DNA from: Leucobacter exalbidus | GTDB lineage: Bacteria; Actinomycetota; Actinomycetes; Actinomycetales; Microbacteriaceae | Length of the DNA stretch: 64,000 nucleotides | Assembly: GCF_017834145.1 (NCBI RefSeq) | Contig: NZ_JAFIDA010000001.1 | Location: 2,542,001 to 2,606,000 of the forward strand | Reading direction: 5' to 3' | Shown here: positions 34,322 through 44,630 of the stretch, piece after piece | How the letters are laid out: the number at the start of each line of letters is the position of its first letter | Numbering within the stretch: the stretch's first letter is position 1 | The notes under the pieces: generated by a model | What the model was told of the DNA's origin: nothing | Databases searched by the model: none | What the model saw: only the letters and a program-made list of their open reading frames with translations | Translations under genes and position numbers: made by a program

Positions 34322-34444
34322 ACACTCACTGATCTCGGTCAAACCGGTTGTGGCCTCGCGAAATCACCACGCTTGCAGCCACCGCACTGTAATGTAGGGG
34401 CGAATCGTCGGTGTTGTGTGACCGACCGCTATATGAGGAGCAGC

Positions 34445-35287
34445 GTGGGGCAAACTACCGCAGGGTCAGGGGAGCGTCAAAGCTACCCCGAGGACCGCTT
34501 CGACCGGGTCGTCCGTTCAGGTCGAGTGGGCGCTCACCGCGTGATTTCGCGCCCGCGCTACGTCTGGCAATACGTGATCGCAGGGTTGCTCGGCTTCGCG
34601 CTTCTGACGACCCTGGGCGTGCTCGCTGTGCACAGCGTGGGCAGTTCAGGGAAGCTCCCGGCGTTGGACAAGGGCGCACCCGTCGCCCAGGCGGCCAAGA
34701 CTGAGCCCGAGCTAGATCCCAACGCCACCGTCGCCGTCATTAACGGCAGCGAGATCCAGAACCTTGCCGCCGCGCTCGACAAAATCATCGTCGACGAAGA
34801 GTGGGGCCAGATCCTGTTCTCGGGCAGCGCGGCCACCACAGACGTCGCGATCTCTGCGGTGTTCTATTCAGACCCGGCTGATGCTGAAGCTGCTGCGGGG
34901 CTCGCCGCAAAGCTGGGCGGCCTCTCGACCTACACCACCGAGGACTACAAGGAATACGGTGCACAGCTGGTCGTGCTGCTCGGCGCAGATTATGCAGGCC
35001 CCGGCCACGACGAAGCCGCAGCGCTGACCGCGGCAGGCGAAGGCGCAAAGGAATCGTCATCACCCGAGGCTCCCGAAGAGGGCGTCGAGCCGAATCCCGC
35101 AGGCGAAGCTGACGCTGACAGCGAACCCCAGCAAGCGGCTGAAGGCGGCGTCGACGGCGTCCCTGAAGCGCCCGTTGAAAACGCTCCTGCAGCACCGCTC
35201 GAGGCCCCAGCTGAGGCACCCGTTGACGTTCCCGCGCCGGCGCCCGCTGAACAGCCCGCGCCGCCCGCCGAGGAAACCACGCCGTAA
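34445..35287 (+). CDS. LytR C-terminal-domain membrane protein
   Basis: A 280-residue protein with a cytoplasmic N-terminus (about 1-40), a membrane helix (about 41-65), then a LytR_C domain (about 95-185) recognised by ATVAVINGSEIQNLAAALDKII and AVFYSDPADAEAAAGLAAKLGG. The last 95 residues are a Glu/Ala/Pro-rich disordered tail. LytR_C domains occur behind LCP ligases or alone; their function is unclear but they are tied to the cell wall. GTG 34445 is chosen because GAGGAG lies 4 nt upstream and the helix follows at a sensible distance. No LCP catalytic domain is present. Confidence 0.82.
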   Translation: MGQTTAGSGERQSYPEDRFDRVVRSGRVGAHRVISRPRYVWQYVIAGLLGFALLTTLGVLAVHSVGSSGKLPALDKGAPVAQAAKTEPELDPNATVAVINGSEIQNLAAALDKIIVDEEWGQILFSGSAATTDVAISAVFYSDPADAEAAAGLAAKLGGLSTYTTEDYKEYGAQLVVLLGADYAGPGHDEAAALTAAGEGAKESSSPEAPEEGVEPNPAGEADADSEPQQAAEGGVDGVPEAPVENAPAAPLEAPAEAPVDVPAPAPAEQPAPPAEETTP

Positions 35288-35344
35288 CCCCGCTGGCCAT
35301 CAGCTGAATGCCTGGAAAATAAGGTGTTCGCTGTGCGCGAGCTT

Positions 35345-35371
35345 CTTGCACTCACACACCACGAGTGCCAG
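35345..35371 (+). promoter_or_regulatory. CIRCE operator 1 (HrcA site) of groEL
   Basis: CTTGCACTC, 9 nt, GAGTGCCAG matches 7 of 9 positions in each arm of the CIRCE consensus TTAGCACTC-N9-GAGTGCTAA. Confidence 0.75.
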
Positions 35372-35379
35372 TATTGTTA

Positions 35380-35406
35380 TTAGCAGTCGGATTGACTGAG
35401 TGCTAA
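35380..35406 (+). promoter_or_regulatory. CIRCE operator 2 (HrcA site) of groEL
   Basis: TTAGCAGTC, 9 nt, GAGTGCTAA matches 8 and 9 of 9 positions in the two CIRCE arms. It ends 60 bp before the groEL ATG and 8 bp separate it from operator 1. Confidence 0.9.
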
Positions 35407-35412
35407 CGGTGA

Positions 35413-37086
<1,674 letters not shown>

Positions 37087-37102
37087 GTCCTCACGCAAGT
37101 GA

Positions 37103-37136
37103 AGCGAGGTCGCGCCTTCGGGCGCGGCCTCGCTTT
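37103..37136 (+). terminator. Terminator after groEL with UUCG loop
   Basis: A 14-bp stem with one G-U pair (37103-37116 with 37121-37134) closed by the stable TTCG tetraloop, followed by TT, 16 bp after the groEL stop. Confidence 0.85.
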
Positions 37137-37229
37137 GCTATATGCGGGGCCACTCCCGGTAACTGGAAGCACGGTGTGCCCAATGTTACGATCAATTGTT
37201 ACCCATCAGGTGTTTCCGAAAGGTCGAGC

Positions 37230-38228
37230 ATGCAGCATCCGTACCCCGCGGGCCCTGAGCCGAGCGCAGCCGGGCTTCACCCCGATCTGACTCCCACCCA
37301 GTTACGTGACGTACTGCAGGCAATGCCCGAGCAGTCGCTCGCGGTCGCGATCCACCGCAACGCCGACACCGCGCTCAGAGCGTGGCTGTGGGAAACGGGG
37401 GAGGGCGTGCTTCGGTTAGCCATGTATAAGCACTACCTCGCGCAGCGTGACCAGCTTTCGGCGCAGGGTCAAGCGCTGCCGCAGGACGCGGCACGGTTCG
37501 ACCAAGCGGTGGGCGAGACCTACACGCAGTGGCAAAACGCCCTCGCGGTCGCTGCAGGCGAAGACGCCACAACGACGACGTCAATGACCTCAACGATGAC
37601 GTCAACGCTGACCGACAGTAGGCCCGCGCTGACCCCGCAGGTGACCCCGCTGGAAACGGCGGCTCCGCAGCACGCCGAGCCCGCTATCGAAACGCCCATC
37701 GCCGCCGAGCCTGCAGAAGCTGCTGAGCCGGCTGAACCTGCTGAGCCGAAACTCGCAGCTGCTGAGCCGGAACTCCCGGGTCAGAGCGAACTCGACCCCC
37801 ACGCTGTCGCCTCACCGCAGCCCGAACCTCTCGCCGAACCGCAGCCCGAGCCACAGCCCGAGTTGCTGCCTGTGGTCGAAGCTACGGCGCCGCAGCCCCC
37901 GCTGGCGATGCTGAGCCTCCCCGATGGCGTGCTGTGCGCGGTGACTTCTGCGCAGGTATTGATTGGCCGTAACCCAGACTGTGACCTCTACCCGGGGTCG
38001 CAGGTGATTGCGGTGGCCGATGACCGTCGACTGCTCTCCACCACCCACGCGATGCTGCGGCTCCACGAGGGGTACTGGTTTATTGACGACCTCGGCTCCA
38101 CCAACGGCACGATCATCGGACATGACCCGCAGGGAGCGGGCCTTGCCGAGGGTGACACCCAGCATCTGCCGGGACCGTTTTTGCTGGGCGGCTTACCGTT
38201 CATGATCGAGATGGGAGGGGCGCGATAA
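37230..38228 (+). CDS. FHA-domain protein with long Pro/Glu/Ala linker
   Basis: A 332-residue cytoplasmic protein. Residues 1-110 are helical and contain LTPTQLRDVLQAMPEQSLAVAIHRNA. Residues about 115-225 are low-complexity Thr/Ser then Glu-Pro-Ala repeats. Residues about 235-330 form a forkhead-associated domain with the phosphothreonine-binding pattern: VLIGRNPDCDL, LLSTTHAMLRL and LGSTNGTII. FHA domains bind phosphothreonine, so the partner is probably a target of a Ser/Thr kinase coded elsewhere. AAAGG lies about 7 nt before ATG 37230. Its stop overlaps the next gene's ATG by one base (TAATG), so it is coupled to the FHA-ABC transporter. Confidence 0.82.
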   Translation: MQHPYPAGPEPSAAGLHPDLTPTQLRDVLQAMPEQSLAVAIHRNADTALRAWLWETGEGVLRLAMYKHYLAQRDQLSAQGQALPQDAARFDQAVGETYTQWQNALAVAAGEDATTTTSMTSTMTSTLTDSRPALTPQVTPLETAAPQHAEPAIETPIAAEPAEAAEPAEPAEPKLAAAEPELPGQSELDPHAVASPQPEPLAEPQPEPQPELLPVVEATAPQPPLAMLSLPDGVLCAVTSAQVLIGRNPDCDLYPGSQVIAVADDRRLLSTTHAMLRLHEGYWFIDDLGSTNGTIIGHDPQGAGLAEGDTQHLPGPFLLGGLPFMIEMGGAR

Positions 38229-40456
38229 TGGCTGCTGGCCCCAAGCTTGAACTCATATATGGCAATGACGTGCGTTCGCTCTCGCCCGCGCAGTTCTTCA
38301 TCGTGGGTCGTTCCAACGGCGCAGACCTGCGCATCGACCTGCCGATTGTGTCGCGTCGACACCTGGTCATCGGGTACAAGAACGGCTGGTACGTCGAAGA
38401 CCTGGGCTCGCACAACGGCGTATTTGTGCGCGGCGAAAAGGTTGAGCGGGTCGCACTGACCGAAGCCACCGAGGTGCGCCTGGGTAACGCGAAGAACGGG
38501 CCCGTGCTGCAGCTGCAGCCCGATGCCGCTTCGGTATCGGCGGCGGCTACGCGCAGCCTCACCCCGCAAGAGTTCAGCCAAATGCTGCGCACGGTGGCCG
38601 CGCCGCCGCTACTCACGGGCGCACTCGAAGCGTTGACGGTGCGGGCCCACCACGCGCCTGCGGCCTCGTACGCGGGTGCGCCACCGCAGCCCGGCGCAGC
38701 CCCGGTGGCGGGGCTCGCTGCGCCCGCGGGCGCAGCGCGGATGGCGGGCCCAGCTACGCTGACCGGCGGTCTCGAGGTGCGCGGGCTCGAATTCACCGTC
38801 GAGGGTGGCAAGAAACTGCTGCGCGACATTACATTCGATGCGGGCCGCGGCACGCTGACCGCGATCGTGGGCCCCTCAGGCGCGGGCAAATCGACCTTTG
38901 CGCGCGCTGTCTCGGGGCTCACCAAGCCCAGCGGTGGCCAGGTTTCTTTTGACGGCGTCGATGTGCACGCACAGTACGATCGTGCGAAGTCGATGATCGG
39001 CATGGTGCCGCAGGAAGACGTGATTCACGGCCAGCTCAAGCTGTTGCCGGCCCTGCGCTACGCGGCGAAACTGCGCCTCGGGTCTGATGTGACACCGGCC
39101 GAACGTGAAGCCCATGTGCAGCGCGCGCTGGCGCAGCTCGACCTCGAGGCCCACATTCACACCCGCATCTCGAAGCTCTCAGGCGGGCAGCGCAAGCGCG
39201 CATCGGTGGCGCTCGAATTGCTCACCGAGCCGGCCTTCTTAATTCTTGATGAGCCCACGTCAGGGCTTGATCCGGCGCTTGATCGTCAGCTGATGTCAGA
39301 GTTTCGGGCGCTCGCAAATGGCGGCAGAACCGTGCTCACCATCACCCACTCGGTGGCGTGCCTCGACGTGTGCGACCAGGTGCTGGTGCTCGTTCCCGGT
39401 GGCGCTCCCGCGTTCATCGGTAGCGAGCAGAGCGCCTTCGCCTACTTCAACACCATCGACTGGTCGAACATTTTCGACCTGCTCAAGAACGACCCCCAGG
39501 GGTGCGCCGACCGGTGGCTGGCCTCGGTCGAAGCCCGTGCCCTCGCGGTGGAACACTCACTGAAGCCCGCGCAGCCTGTGCCTGATACCGAGGCTCCGCA
39601 GCGCGCCACCAGCCGCCCGATGCAGTTCTTTACGCTCGTGCAGCGGCAGCTTTCGCTAATGCTCGCCGACCGCGGATACACGGCATTCTTGATCGCGCTG
39701 CCGTTTGTGATTGGGCTGTTGCCTCTCGTAGTGCCGGGGGAGACCGGGCTGACCCGAGTGCAGGGCGCCAAGAACGCGCAAGAACCCCAGATGATCCTCA
39801 CCCTGCTCACGATCGGCGCCGTGTTTATGGGGATCTCGATGAGCATTCGGGATCTCGTGGGCGAGCGCAGTATCTACGAGCGCGAGCGGGCGGTGGGGCT
39901 GAGTACCTCGGCCTATTTGGCCGCGAAGATCTTTGTGTACGTGCTGCTGGGCATCGCCGGATCAATCATCATTGTGACCATTTCGAGCCTGCTGAAAGAC
40001 CCGCCCACCGGTGACGGGGTGCTGGGCCTGGGCGCCCGCACCGAGCTCACGATCGGTATCGCGGTCACGATCTCGGTGGGCGTGCTCATCGGCCTGCTGC
40101 TTTCGGCGCTCGTGAGCTCGCAGAACCAGGTGATGCCCGTGCTGATCGTGGTGCTGATGGTGCAGATGGTGCTCAACGGCGGGCTGATTCCGCTGATCGA
40201 TAGCGGGCTGCTCAACAGCATTTCGATGACGGTGCCTGCGCGCTGGTCGATGTCAATGGGGGCGGTGAGTATTGACATGCACCATCTGCTGTCGATCGCC
40301 GACGAAGTGGAGCGGGCCGCCGCAGCCAACTCGATGCCTGAGCTTGACCCCATGTGGAACCCGAACGCGCTGCGTTGGTGGCTTGCGGCGGGTGTGCTGA
40401 GCGCAATGTCGGCATTGATGGTGGCGGTCACCTGGTGGCGCACGCGTACGCGCTAA
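38228..40456 (+). CDS. FHA-ABC transporter fusion (Rv1747-like)
   Basis: A 742-residue protein. Residues 1-97 are an FHA domain (FIVGRSNGADLRI, VSRRHLVIGY, LGSHNGVFV). A linker of about 80 residues follows. An ABC ATPase spans about 185-420 with Walker A GPSGAGKST, signature LSGGQRKRASVAL and Walker B LILDEPTSGLD. An ABC2-type membrane domain with six helices takes up about 475-742. This layout matches mycobacterial Rv1747, an exporter of lipid or cell-wall precursors that is switched by Ser/Thr kinase phosphorylation and FHA binding. Transport direction and substrate are unknown here. It is co-transcribed with the FHA protein upstream and ends at a very strong terminator. Confidence 0.9.
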   Translation: MAAGPKLELIYGNDVRSLSPAQFFIVGRSNGADLRIDLPIVSRRHLVIGYKNGWYVEDLGSHNGVFVRGEKVERVALTEATEVRLGNAKNGPVLQLQPDAASVSAAATRSLTPQEFSQMLRTVAAPPLLTGALEALTVRAHHAPAASYAGAPPQPGAAPVAGLAAPAGAARMAGPATLTGGLEVRGLEFTVEGGKKLLRDITFDAGRGTLTAIVGPSGAGKSTFARAVSGLTKPSGGQVSFDGVDVHAQYDRAKSMIGMVPQEDVIHGQLKLLPALRYAAKLRLGSDVTPAEREAHVQRALAQLDLEAHIHTRISKLSGGQRKRASVALELLTEPAFLILDEPTSGLDPALDRQLMSEFRALANGGRTVLTITHSVACLDVCDQVLVLVPGGAPAFIGSEQSAFAYFNTIDWSNIFDLLKNDPQGCADRWLASVEARALAVEHSLKPAQPVPDTEAPQRATSRPMQFFTLVQRQLSLMLADRGYTAFLIALPFVIGLLPLVVPGETGLTRVQGAKNAQEPQMILTLLTIGAVFMGISMSIRDLVGERSIYERERAVGLSTSAYLAAKIFVYVLLGIAGSIIIVTISSLLKDPPTGDGVLGLGARTELTIGIAVTISVGVLIGLLLSALVSSQNQVMPVLIVVLMVQMVLNGGLIPLIDSGLLNSISMTVPARWSMSMGAVSIDMHHLLSIADEVERAAAANSMPELDPMWNPNALRWWLAAGVLSAMSALMVAVTWWRTRTR

Positions 40457-40473
40457 CCCCGTAGCGACCACAC

Positions 40474-40518
40474 AACGCGGTTGTTGCCTCACCCATCGGG
40501 TGAGGCAACAACCGCGTT
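40474..40518. terminator. Bidirectional terminator between FHA-ABC and kinase genes
   Basis: A perfect 21-bp stem (40474-40494 with 40498-40518), loop ATC, followed by TT on the plus strand, between convergent genes. Confidence 0.9.
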
Positions 40519-40522
40519 TTCG

Positions 40523-42007
40523 TTATTCGATGCGGGTCACCGGCACCGTAGCGTCGGTGGGCGCTCCGGGGAGTTCAACGCGGAACGTTGCCCCGCCACC
40601 CGGCGTCTCGGTGATGCTCACGGTGCCCTTGTGTGCATTCACGATCGACTGCACGATGGCCAGGCCGAGGCCTGAGCCGCCCGTTTCGCGGTTACGGGAG
40701 GTGTCGGCACGCCAGAAGCGGCCAAAGATCTTCTCGCGAATCTGCTCAGGCACCCCCTCGCCGTGGTCGACGATCTCGAACCGTGCATACTGCTTGCCAT
40801 CCGGATCGGGGAGCTGAGACGACACCACAACCTCAATGGGGCTGCCCTCGGGGGTGTGCCGCATGGCATTGCCGATCAGGTTGGTCATCAACTGACGCAC
40901 CTTGTGCTCATCGCCCACCACCGACGGGGAGGCCGGGTCTTCGACCACGGTCACCACACGGTCGGGGGCCTGCGCACGGGCATCAAGCGCGGCATCGCTC
41001 GCGAGCTTGTTCAGCGGCAACGCGGCGAAGTTCAGCGACCGGCGCTCATCGAGCCTGGCGAGCGCGAGCAGATCCTCGACGAGCGAGGTCATGCGAATCG
41101 CTTCCTTCTCGATGCGCTCCATCGCCTGAGCGACCTGCTCTTTATCTTGCAGAGCGCCCATGCGGTAGAGCTCGGCGTAGCCGCGCACCGACACCAGGGG
41201 CGTGCGCAGCTCGTGGCTGGCGTCACCGATGAAGCGGCGCATCTGCTCGATCGTGTGGGCGCGATCCTTCAGCGACCCATCGAGCTGATCGAGCATCACG
41301 TTGAGTGACTCGCCCAGGTGCCCCACCTCGGTGTGTGGGCTCGCCACCATGATGCGCTTGGAGTAATCGCCGCGCGAGATCTCGAGCGCTGTTTGCTCGA
41401 CCTCTGCAAGCGGCAGGAAGGTCGTGGTCACGAGGAGCCTCGTAAGCGCAGCGCCCAACAAAATGACGGCGATCCCAAAACAGGTGAAGATGATGACGAA
41501 CTGCGCGACCATCTGATTGATGCCCGCGGTTGACTGCGCGATCAGCAAAATGCCGCTGGGCCGGTCGTCAACAAGCACCGGGGAGGCGACCGCCTGCCAC
41601 TCGGTGCCATCGGGCGCGGTGATCTTAATGAGCGAATCAGGCCGCTCGAGCACCGCCTCGAGGGTCACCGAAGGTATATCTGACACGAGGGGACCGTGCG
41701 TGCTGTGCGTGTTGTCGTACTGCAGAAACCCGTCGGGGTCGAGCACCGCGACGTAATACTGCATATTGGCATACAGCACGTCATTGCGCGACAGATCGTT
41801 CACGTCTGCGCCGGTCGCAAGGGCAAGCGACGGGTCGCTGCGCACGTTCGACAGCGAGTTCTCTTGGTTCGAGATCAGCATCGGGCGCAGCACCGAAAGG
41901 GTGCCGACGCCCGCCACGATGAGCCCGAGAAACAGGATGAAGACCGTAACGCTCGTGATCTTCGCGCGCAGCGAGACGTCGGCAAAGCGGTCGCCAAATC
42001 GCGACAT
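40523..42007 (-). CDS. Sensor histidine kinase (two-component system)
   Basis: A 494-residue membrane kinase with helix 1 (about 17-40), a periplasmic-side sensor region (about 41-170), helix 2 (about 172-195), HAMP, a dimerisation domain with FIGDASHELRTPLVSVRGYAE, and a HATPase domain with NLIGNAMRHTPEGSP, VDHGEGVP and GGSGLGLAIV. The layout resembles TcrY/TrcS-type kinases of actinobacteria. The signal is unknown. It starts 8 nt after the response regulator stop, so both are co-transcribed from the minus strand. Confidence 0.92.
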   Translation of the reverse strand: MSRFGDRFADVSLRAKITSVTVFILFLGLIVAGVGTLSVLRPMLISNQENSLSNVRSDPSLALATGADVNDLSRNDVLYANMQYYVAVLDPDGFLQYDNTHSTHGPLVSDIPSVTLEAVLERPDSLIKITAPDGTEWQAVASPVLVDDRPSGILLIAQSTAGINQMVAQFVIIFTCFGIAVILLGAALTRLLVTTTFLPLAEVEQTALEISRGDYSKRIMVASPHTEVGHLGESLNVMLDQLDGSLKDRAHTIEQMRRFIGDASHELRTPLVSVRGYAELYRMGALQDKEQVAQAMERIEKEAIRMTSLVEDLLALARLDERRSLNFAALPLNKLASDAALDARAQAPDRVVTVVEDPASPSVVGDEHKVRQLMTNLIGNAMRHTPEGSPIEVVVSSQLPDPDGKQYARFEIVDHGEGVPEQIREKIFGRFWRADTSRNRETGGSGLGLAIVQSIVNAHKGTVSITETPGGGATFRVELPGAPTDATVPVTRIE

Positions 42008-42015
42008 AGTGGAAG

Positions 42016-42717
42016 TTACTTCGATTCGGTCTTGAGCATGTACCCGAAGCCGCGCTTCGTCTGAATCAGCGATTCTTCGGTAAGCGGGTCAAGCTTGCGA
42101 CGCAGGTACGAGATGTACGACTCGACGATGCCAGCATCGCCGTTGAAGTCGTACTCCCACACGTGGTCAAGGATCTGGGCCTTCGACAACACGCGGTTGG
42201 CGTTCTGCATGAGGTACCGCAGCAGCTTGAACTCGGTGGGGGAGAGCTCAACCGAGGTGCCCTCGACGTTGACCTCGTGGGTGTCTTGGTCCATGGTGAT
42301 CGGGCCAATCGACAGCACCGAATCTTCGTCTTCCTGAATGGTGCGACGCAACACGGCCTTAATGCGGGCGATCATCTCATCGAGGCTGAACGGCTTCGTG
42401 ACGTAGTCGTCGCCGCCCACAGTGAGGCCCTCGACCTTGTCTTCGGTGTCGTCCTTCGCCGTCAAGAAAATGATGGGGGCGGTGTAGCCGGCCGAGCGCA
42501 GACGCTTGGTCACGCTGAAGCCGTTCATATCGGGCAGCATGACGTCGAGCACAATGAGATCGGGCTCTTCTTCCAGTACGGCCGAGATGGTCTGCGCACC
42601 GTTTGCAACGGAGCGTACGCCAAACCCTGCAAAGCGAAGGCTCGTGGAGAGCAGCTCGCGGATGCTGGGCTCGTCGTCGACGATAAGAATCCGGGGTCCC
42701 TTTGGCTGAGTGTTCAT
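42016..42717 (-). CDS. OmpR-family response regulator
   Basis: A 233-residue regulator with a receiver domain (acidic DDE at 14-16, phosphoacceptor Asp58 in LIVLDVMLPD, Lys in VTKPF) and a winged-helix DNA-binding domain ending GFGYML. It resembles the TcrX/TrcR group. It is the partner of the kinase directly downstream. Targets cannot be read here. Confidence 0.92.
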   Translation of the reverse strand: MNTQPKGPRILIVDDEPSIRELLSTSLRFAGFGVRSVANGAQTISAVLEEEPDLIVLDVMLPDMNGFSVTKRLRSAGYTAPIIFLTAKDDTEDKVEGLTVGGDDYVTKPFSLDEMIARIKAVLRRTIQEDEDSVLSIGPITMDQDTHEVNVEGTSVELSPTEFKLLRYLMQNANRVLSKAQILDHVWEYDFNGDAGIVESYISYLRRKLDPLTEESLIQTKRGFGYMLKTESK

Positions 42718-42789
42718 GTTCCCAGTCTCTGATGATTCACTATGAACCAGCTGGGAGTGTGCGCCGGGCTCTTGTGGAGTGGCGCTGAA

Positions 42790-44616
42790 CTACACCTCGT
42801 CGGCGTTCAAGATCGTGTACGCGTACCCCTGCTCGGCCAAGAAGCGCTGACGGTTCTGCGCGAAGTCTTGGTCGACGGTGTCGCGGGCAATGAGCGTGTA
42901 GAACGACGCCGTCGCACCGTTTGACTTGGGGCGCAGCAGTCGGCCCAAACGCTGCGCCTCTTCCTGGCGTGAACCGTACGAGCCCGAGATCTGCACGGCC
43001 ACCGAAGCGTCGGGCAAATCGACCGAGAAGTTCGCGACCTTCGACACCACGAGCGTCGTGATGTCGCCCGCACGAAACGCCTGGAAGAGGCGCTCGCGCT
43101 CGTCGACGGGGGTCTGCCCGGTGATGAGTTCGCTGCCGAGGGCCTGCGCCATCGATTCGAGCTGGGTGATGTACTGGCCAATCACGAGCACGCTCTCACC
43201 GGGGTGCTTATCGATGATGCGCTGCGCCAGCTCTTGCTTCGCGGTGGTGGAGGAGGCGATGCGGTAGCGATCCTGATCCTCGGCAATGGCGTAGTCCATG
43301 CGCTCGTTTTCGGGCAGGTCGATGCGCACCTCGAAGCAGGCTGCGGGCGCAATGAACCCCTGTGCTTCGATGTCTTTCCATGCGGCGTCATACCGCTTGG
43401 GTCCGATGAGGCTGAAGACGTCGCCCTCGCGGCCGTCTTCGCGCACGAGCGTCGCGGTGAGGCCGAGGCGGCGGCGGGCCTGCAGCTCGGCCGTGAGCTT
43501 GAAGACGGGCGCGGGCAGCAGGTGCACCTCGTCATAGACGATCACGCCCCAGTCTTGCGCCGACAGCAGCGACAGGTGCGCGTACTCACCCTTTCGCTTG
43601 CTGGTGAGGATTTGGTAGGTCGCGATGGTGACCGGCTTCACCTCTTTCACCTGGCCCGAGTACTCACCAATCTCGTCTTCGGTGAGGTTAGTGCGGCGAA
43701 TGAGCTCGTCGCGCCACTGGCGGGCCGAGACCGCATTAGTCACGAGAATGAGCGTTTTCGCGCCTACGGCCGCCATCGACGCGGCCCCCACGATGGTCTT
43801 GCCCGCGCCACAGGGCAGCACAACGACGCCTGAGCCGCCGCGCTGAAACGCCTCAACGGCCTTCGCCTGGTAGTCGCGCAACAGCCAGCCGTCTTGCGCC
43901 AGCTCGATCGGGTAGGGCTCGCCGGGGGTGTAGCCCGCGAGATCCTCGGCGGGCCAACCGCGCGCGACGAGCTGCTGCTTCAGCTCGCCGCGCGCCCACG
44001 GCTCAATCGGGTAAGTGCGATCGTCGATGCGGTTGCCCAGCAGCGGCGCAATCTTCTTCGCGCTGGTGACCTCGCGCAAAATAGCGGCGTCGTCGCACCG
44101 AAGCACGAGCAGCGGAGCCTCGGGGGCATCCTCGGCATTCACGATCGGGTCATTCACGACCGCGGGGTTCACGATCGGGGTGTCACCGAGGACGGCGACG
44201 GCGGGCGCGGCCGCTGCGGGGTCGGCGGGGGCTGATCCGGATCCTGCAATCGCCCCAGCACCCTGCCCCTCGGCGGCAGTGACCGGGTCGGCCGCCGAGA
44301 GATCGATCGCATCGAAGCGTTCGATCGTGAGGCGCCCGTAGCGCCGCATGGTGTCGCTGATTTCGAGCGCGACACCACTGGGCACCGGAAACTTGGCGTA
44401 CTGGTTCAGCGTGCCAATAATCTCTTCAGCGGAGTGCCCAGCGGCGCGCGCGTTCCACAGCCCGAGCCGCGTGACGCGGTAGGTGTGGATGTGTTCGGGA
44501 GCGCGTTCGAGCTCGGCAAACACCGCGAGGGCGTGCCTCGCGTCTTCTGCATCGGGGTGCGCAACCTCCAGAAGGACAGTGTGGTCGCTTTGCACGATGA
44601 GGGGGCCGAGAGTCAT
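42790..44616 (-). CDS. XPB-type DNA repair helicase
   Basis: A 608-residue superfamily 2 helicase. Residues 1-105 form the N-terminal damage-recognition-like region. A Pro/Ala/Asn-rich insert follows (about 108-165). The helicase core has LRDYQAKAVEAF, Walker A PCGAGKT, the DEVH box VYDEVHLLP, GLTATLVREDGREGD containing the XPB RED motif, and a second RecA lobe ending in QRLGRLLRPKSNG. Bacterial XPB unwinds DNA 3' to 5' and is linked to repair. It lies 11 bp downstream of a gene for a helicase-associated protein on the same strand, the usual actinobacterial pair. An AGTTTA (minus-strand TAAACT) 8 nt upstream suggests its own leaderless promoter as well. Confidence 0.93.
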   Translation of the reverse strand: MTLGPLIVQSDHTVLLEVAHPDAEDARHALAVFAELERAPEHIHTYRVTRLGLWNARAAGHSAEEIIGTLNQYAKFPVPSGVALEISDTMRRYGRLTIERFDAIDLSAADPVTAAEGQGAGAIAGSGSAPADPAAAAPAVAVLGDTPIVNPAVVNDPIVNAEDAPEAPLLVLRCDDAAILREVTSAKKIAPLLGNRIDDRTYPIEPWARGELKQQLVARGWPAEDLAGYTPGEPYPIELAQDGWLLRDYQAKAVEAFQRGGSGVVVLPCGAGKTIVGAASMAAVGAKTLILVTNAVSARQWRDELIRRTNLTEDEIGEYSGQVKEVKPVTIATYQILTSKRKGEYAHLSLLSAQDWGVIVYDEVHLLPAPVFKLTAELQARRRLGLTATLVREDGREGDVFSLIGPKRYDAAWKDIEAQGFIAPAACFEVRIDLPENERMDYAIAEDQDRYRIASSTTAKQELAQRIIDKHPGESVLVIGQYITQLESMAQALGSELITGQTPVDERERLFQAFRAGDITTLVVSKVANFSVDLPDASVAVQISGSYGSRQEEAQRLGRLLRPKSNGATASFYTLIARDTVDQDFAQNRQRFLAEQGYAYTILNADEV

Positions 44617-44624
44617 AACGACCT

Positions 44625-44630
44625 AGTTTA
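44625..44630 (-). promoter_or_regulatory. -10 box TAAACT for the XPB gene
   Basis: On the minus strand TAAACT ends 8 nt before the XPB ATG and overlaps the 3' end of the upstream helicase-associated gene. Confidence 0.4.

Noticed and set aside
42718-42789. Leaderless start for the response regulator at 42717
   Set aside because: The only candidate box is GAGACT on the minus strand, which lacks the first T, so I did not list it as a promoter.
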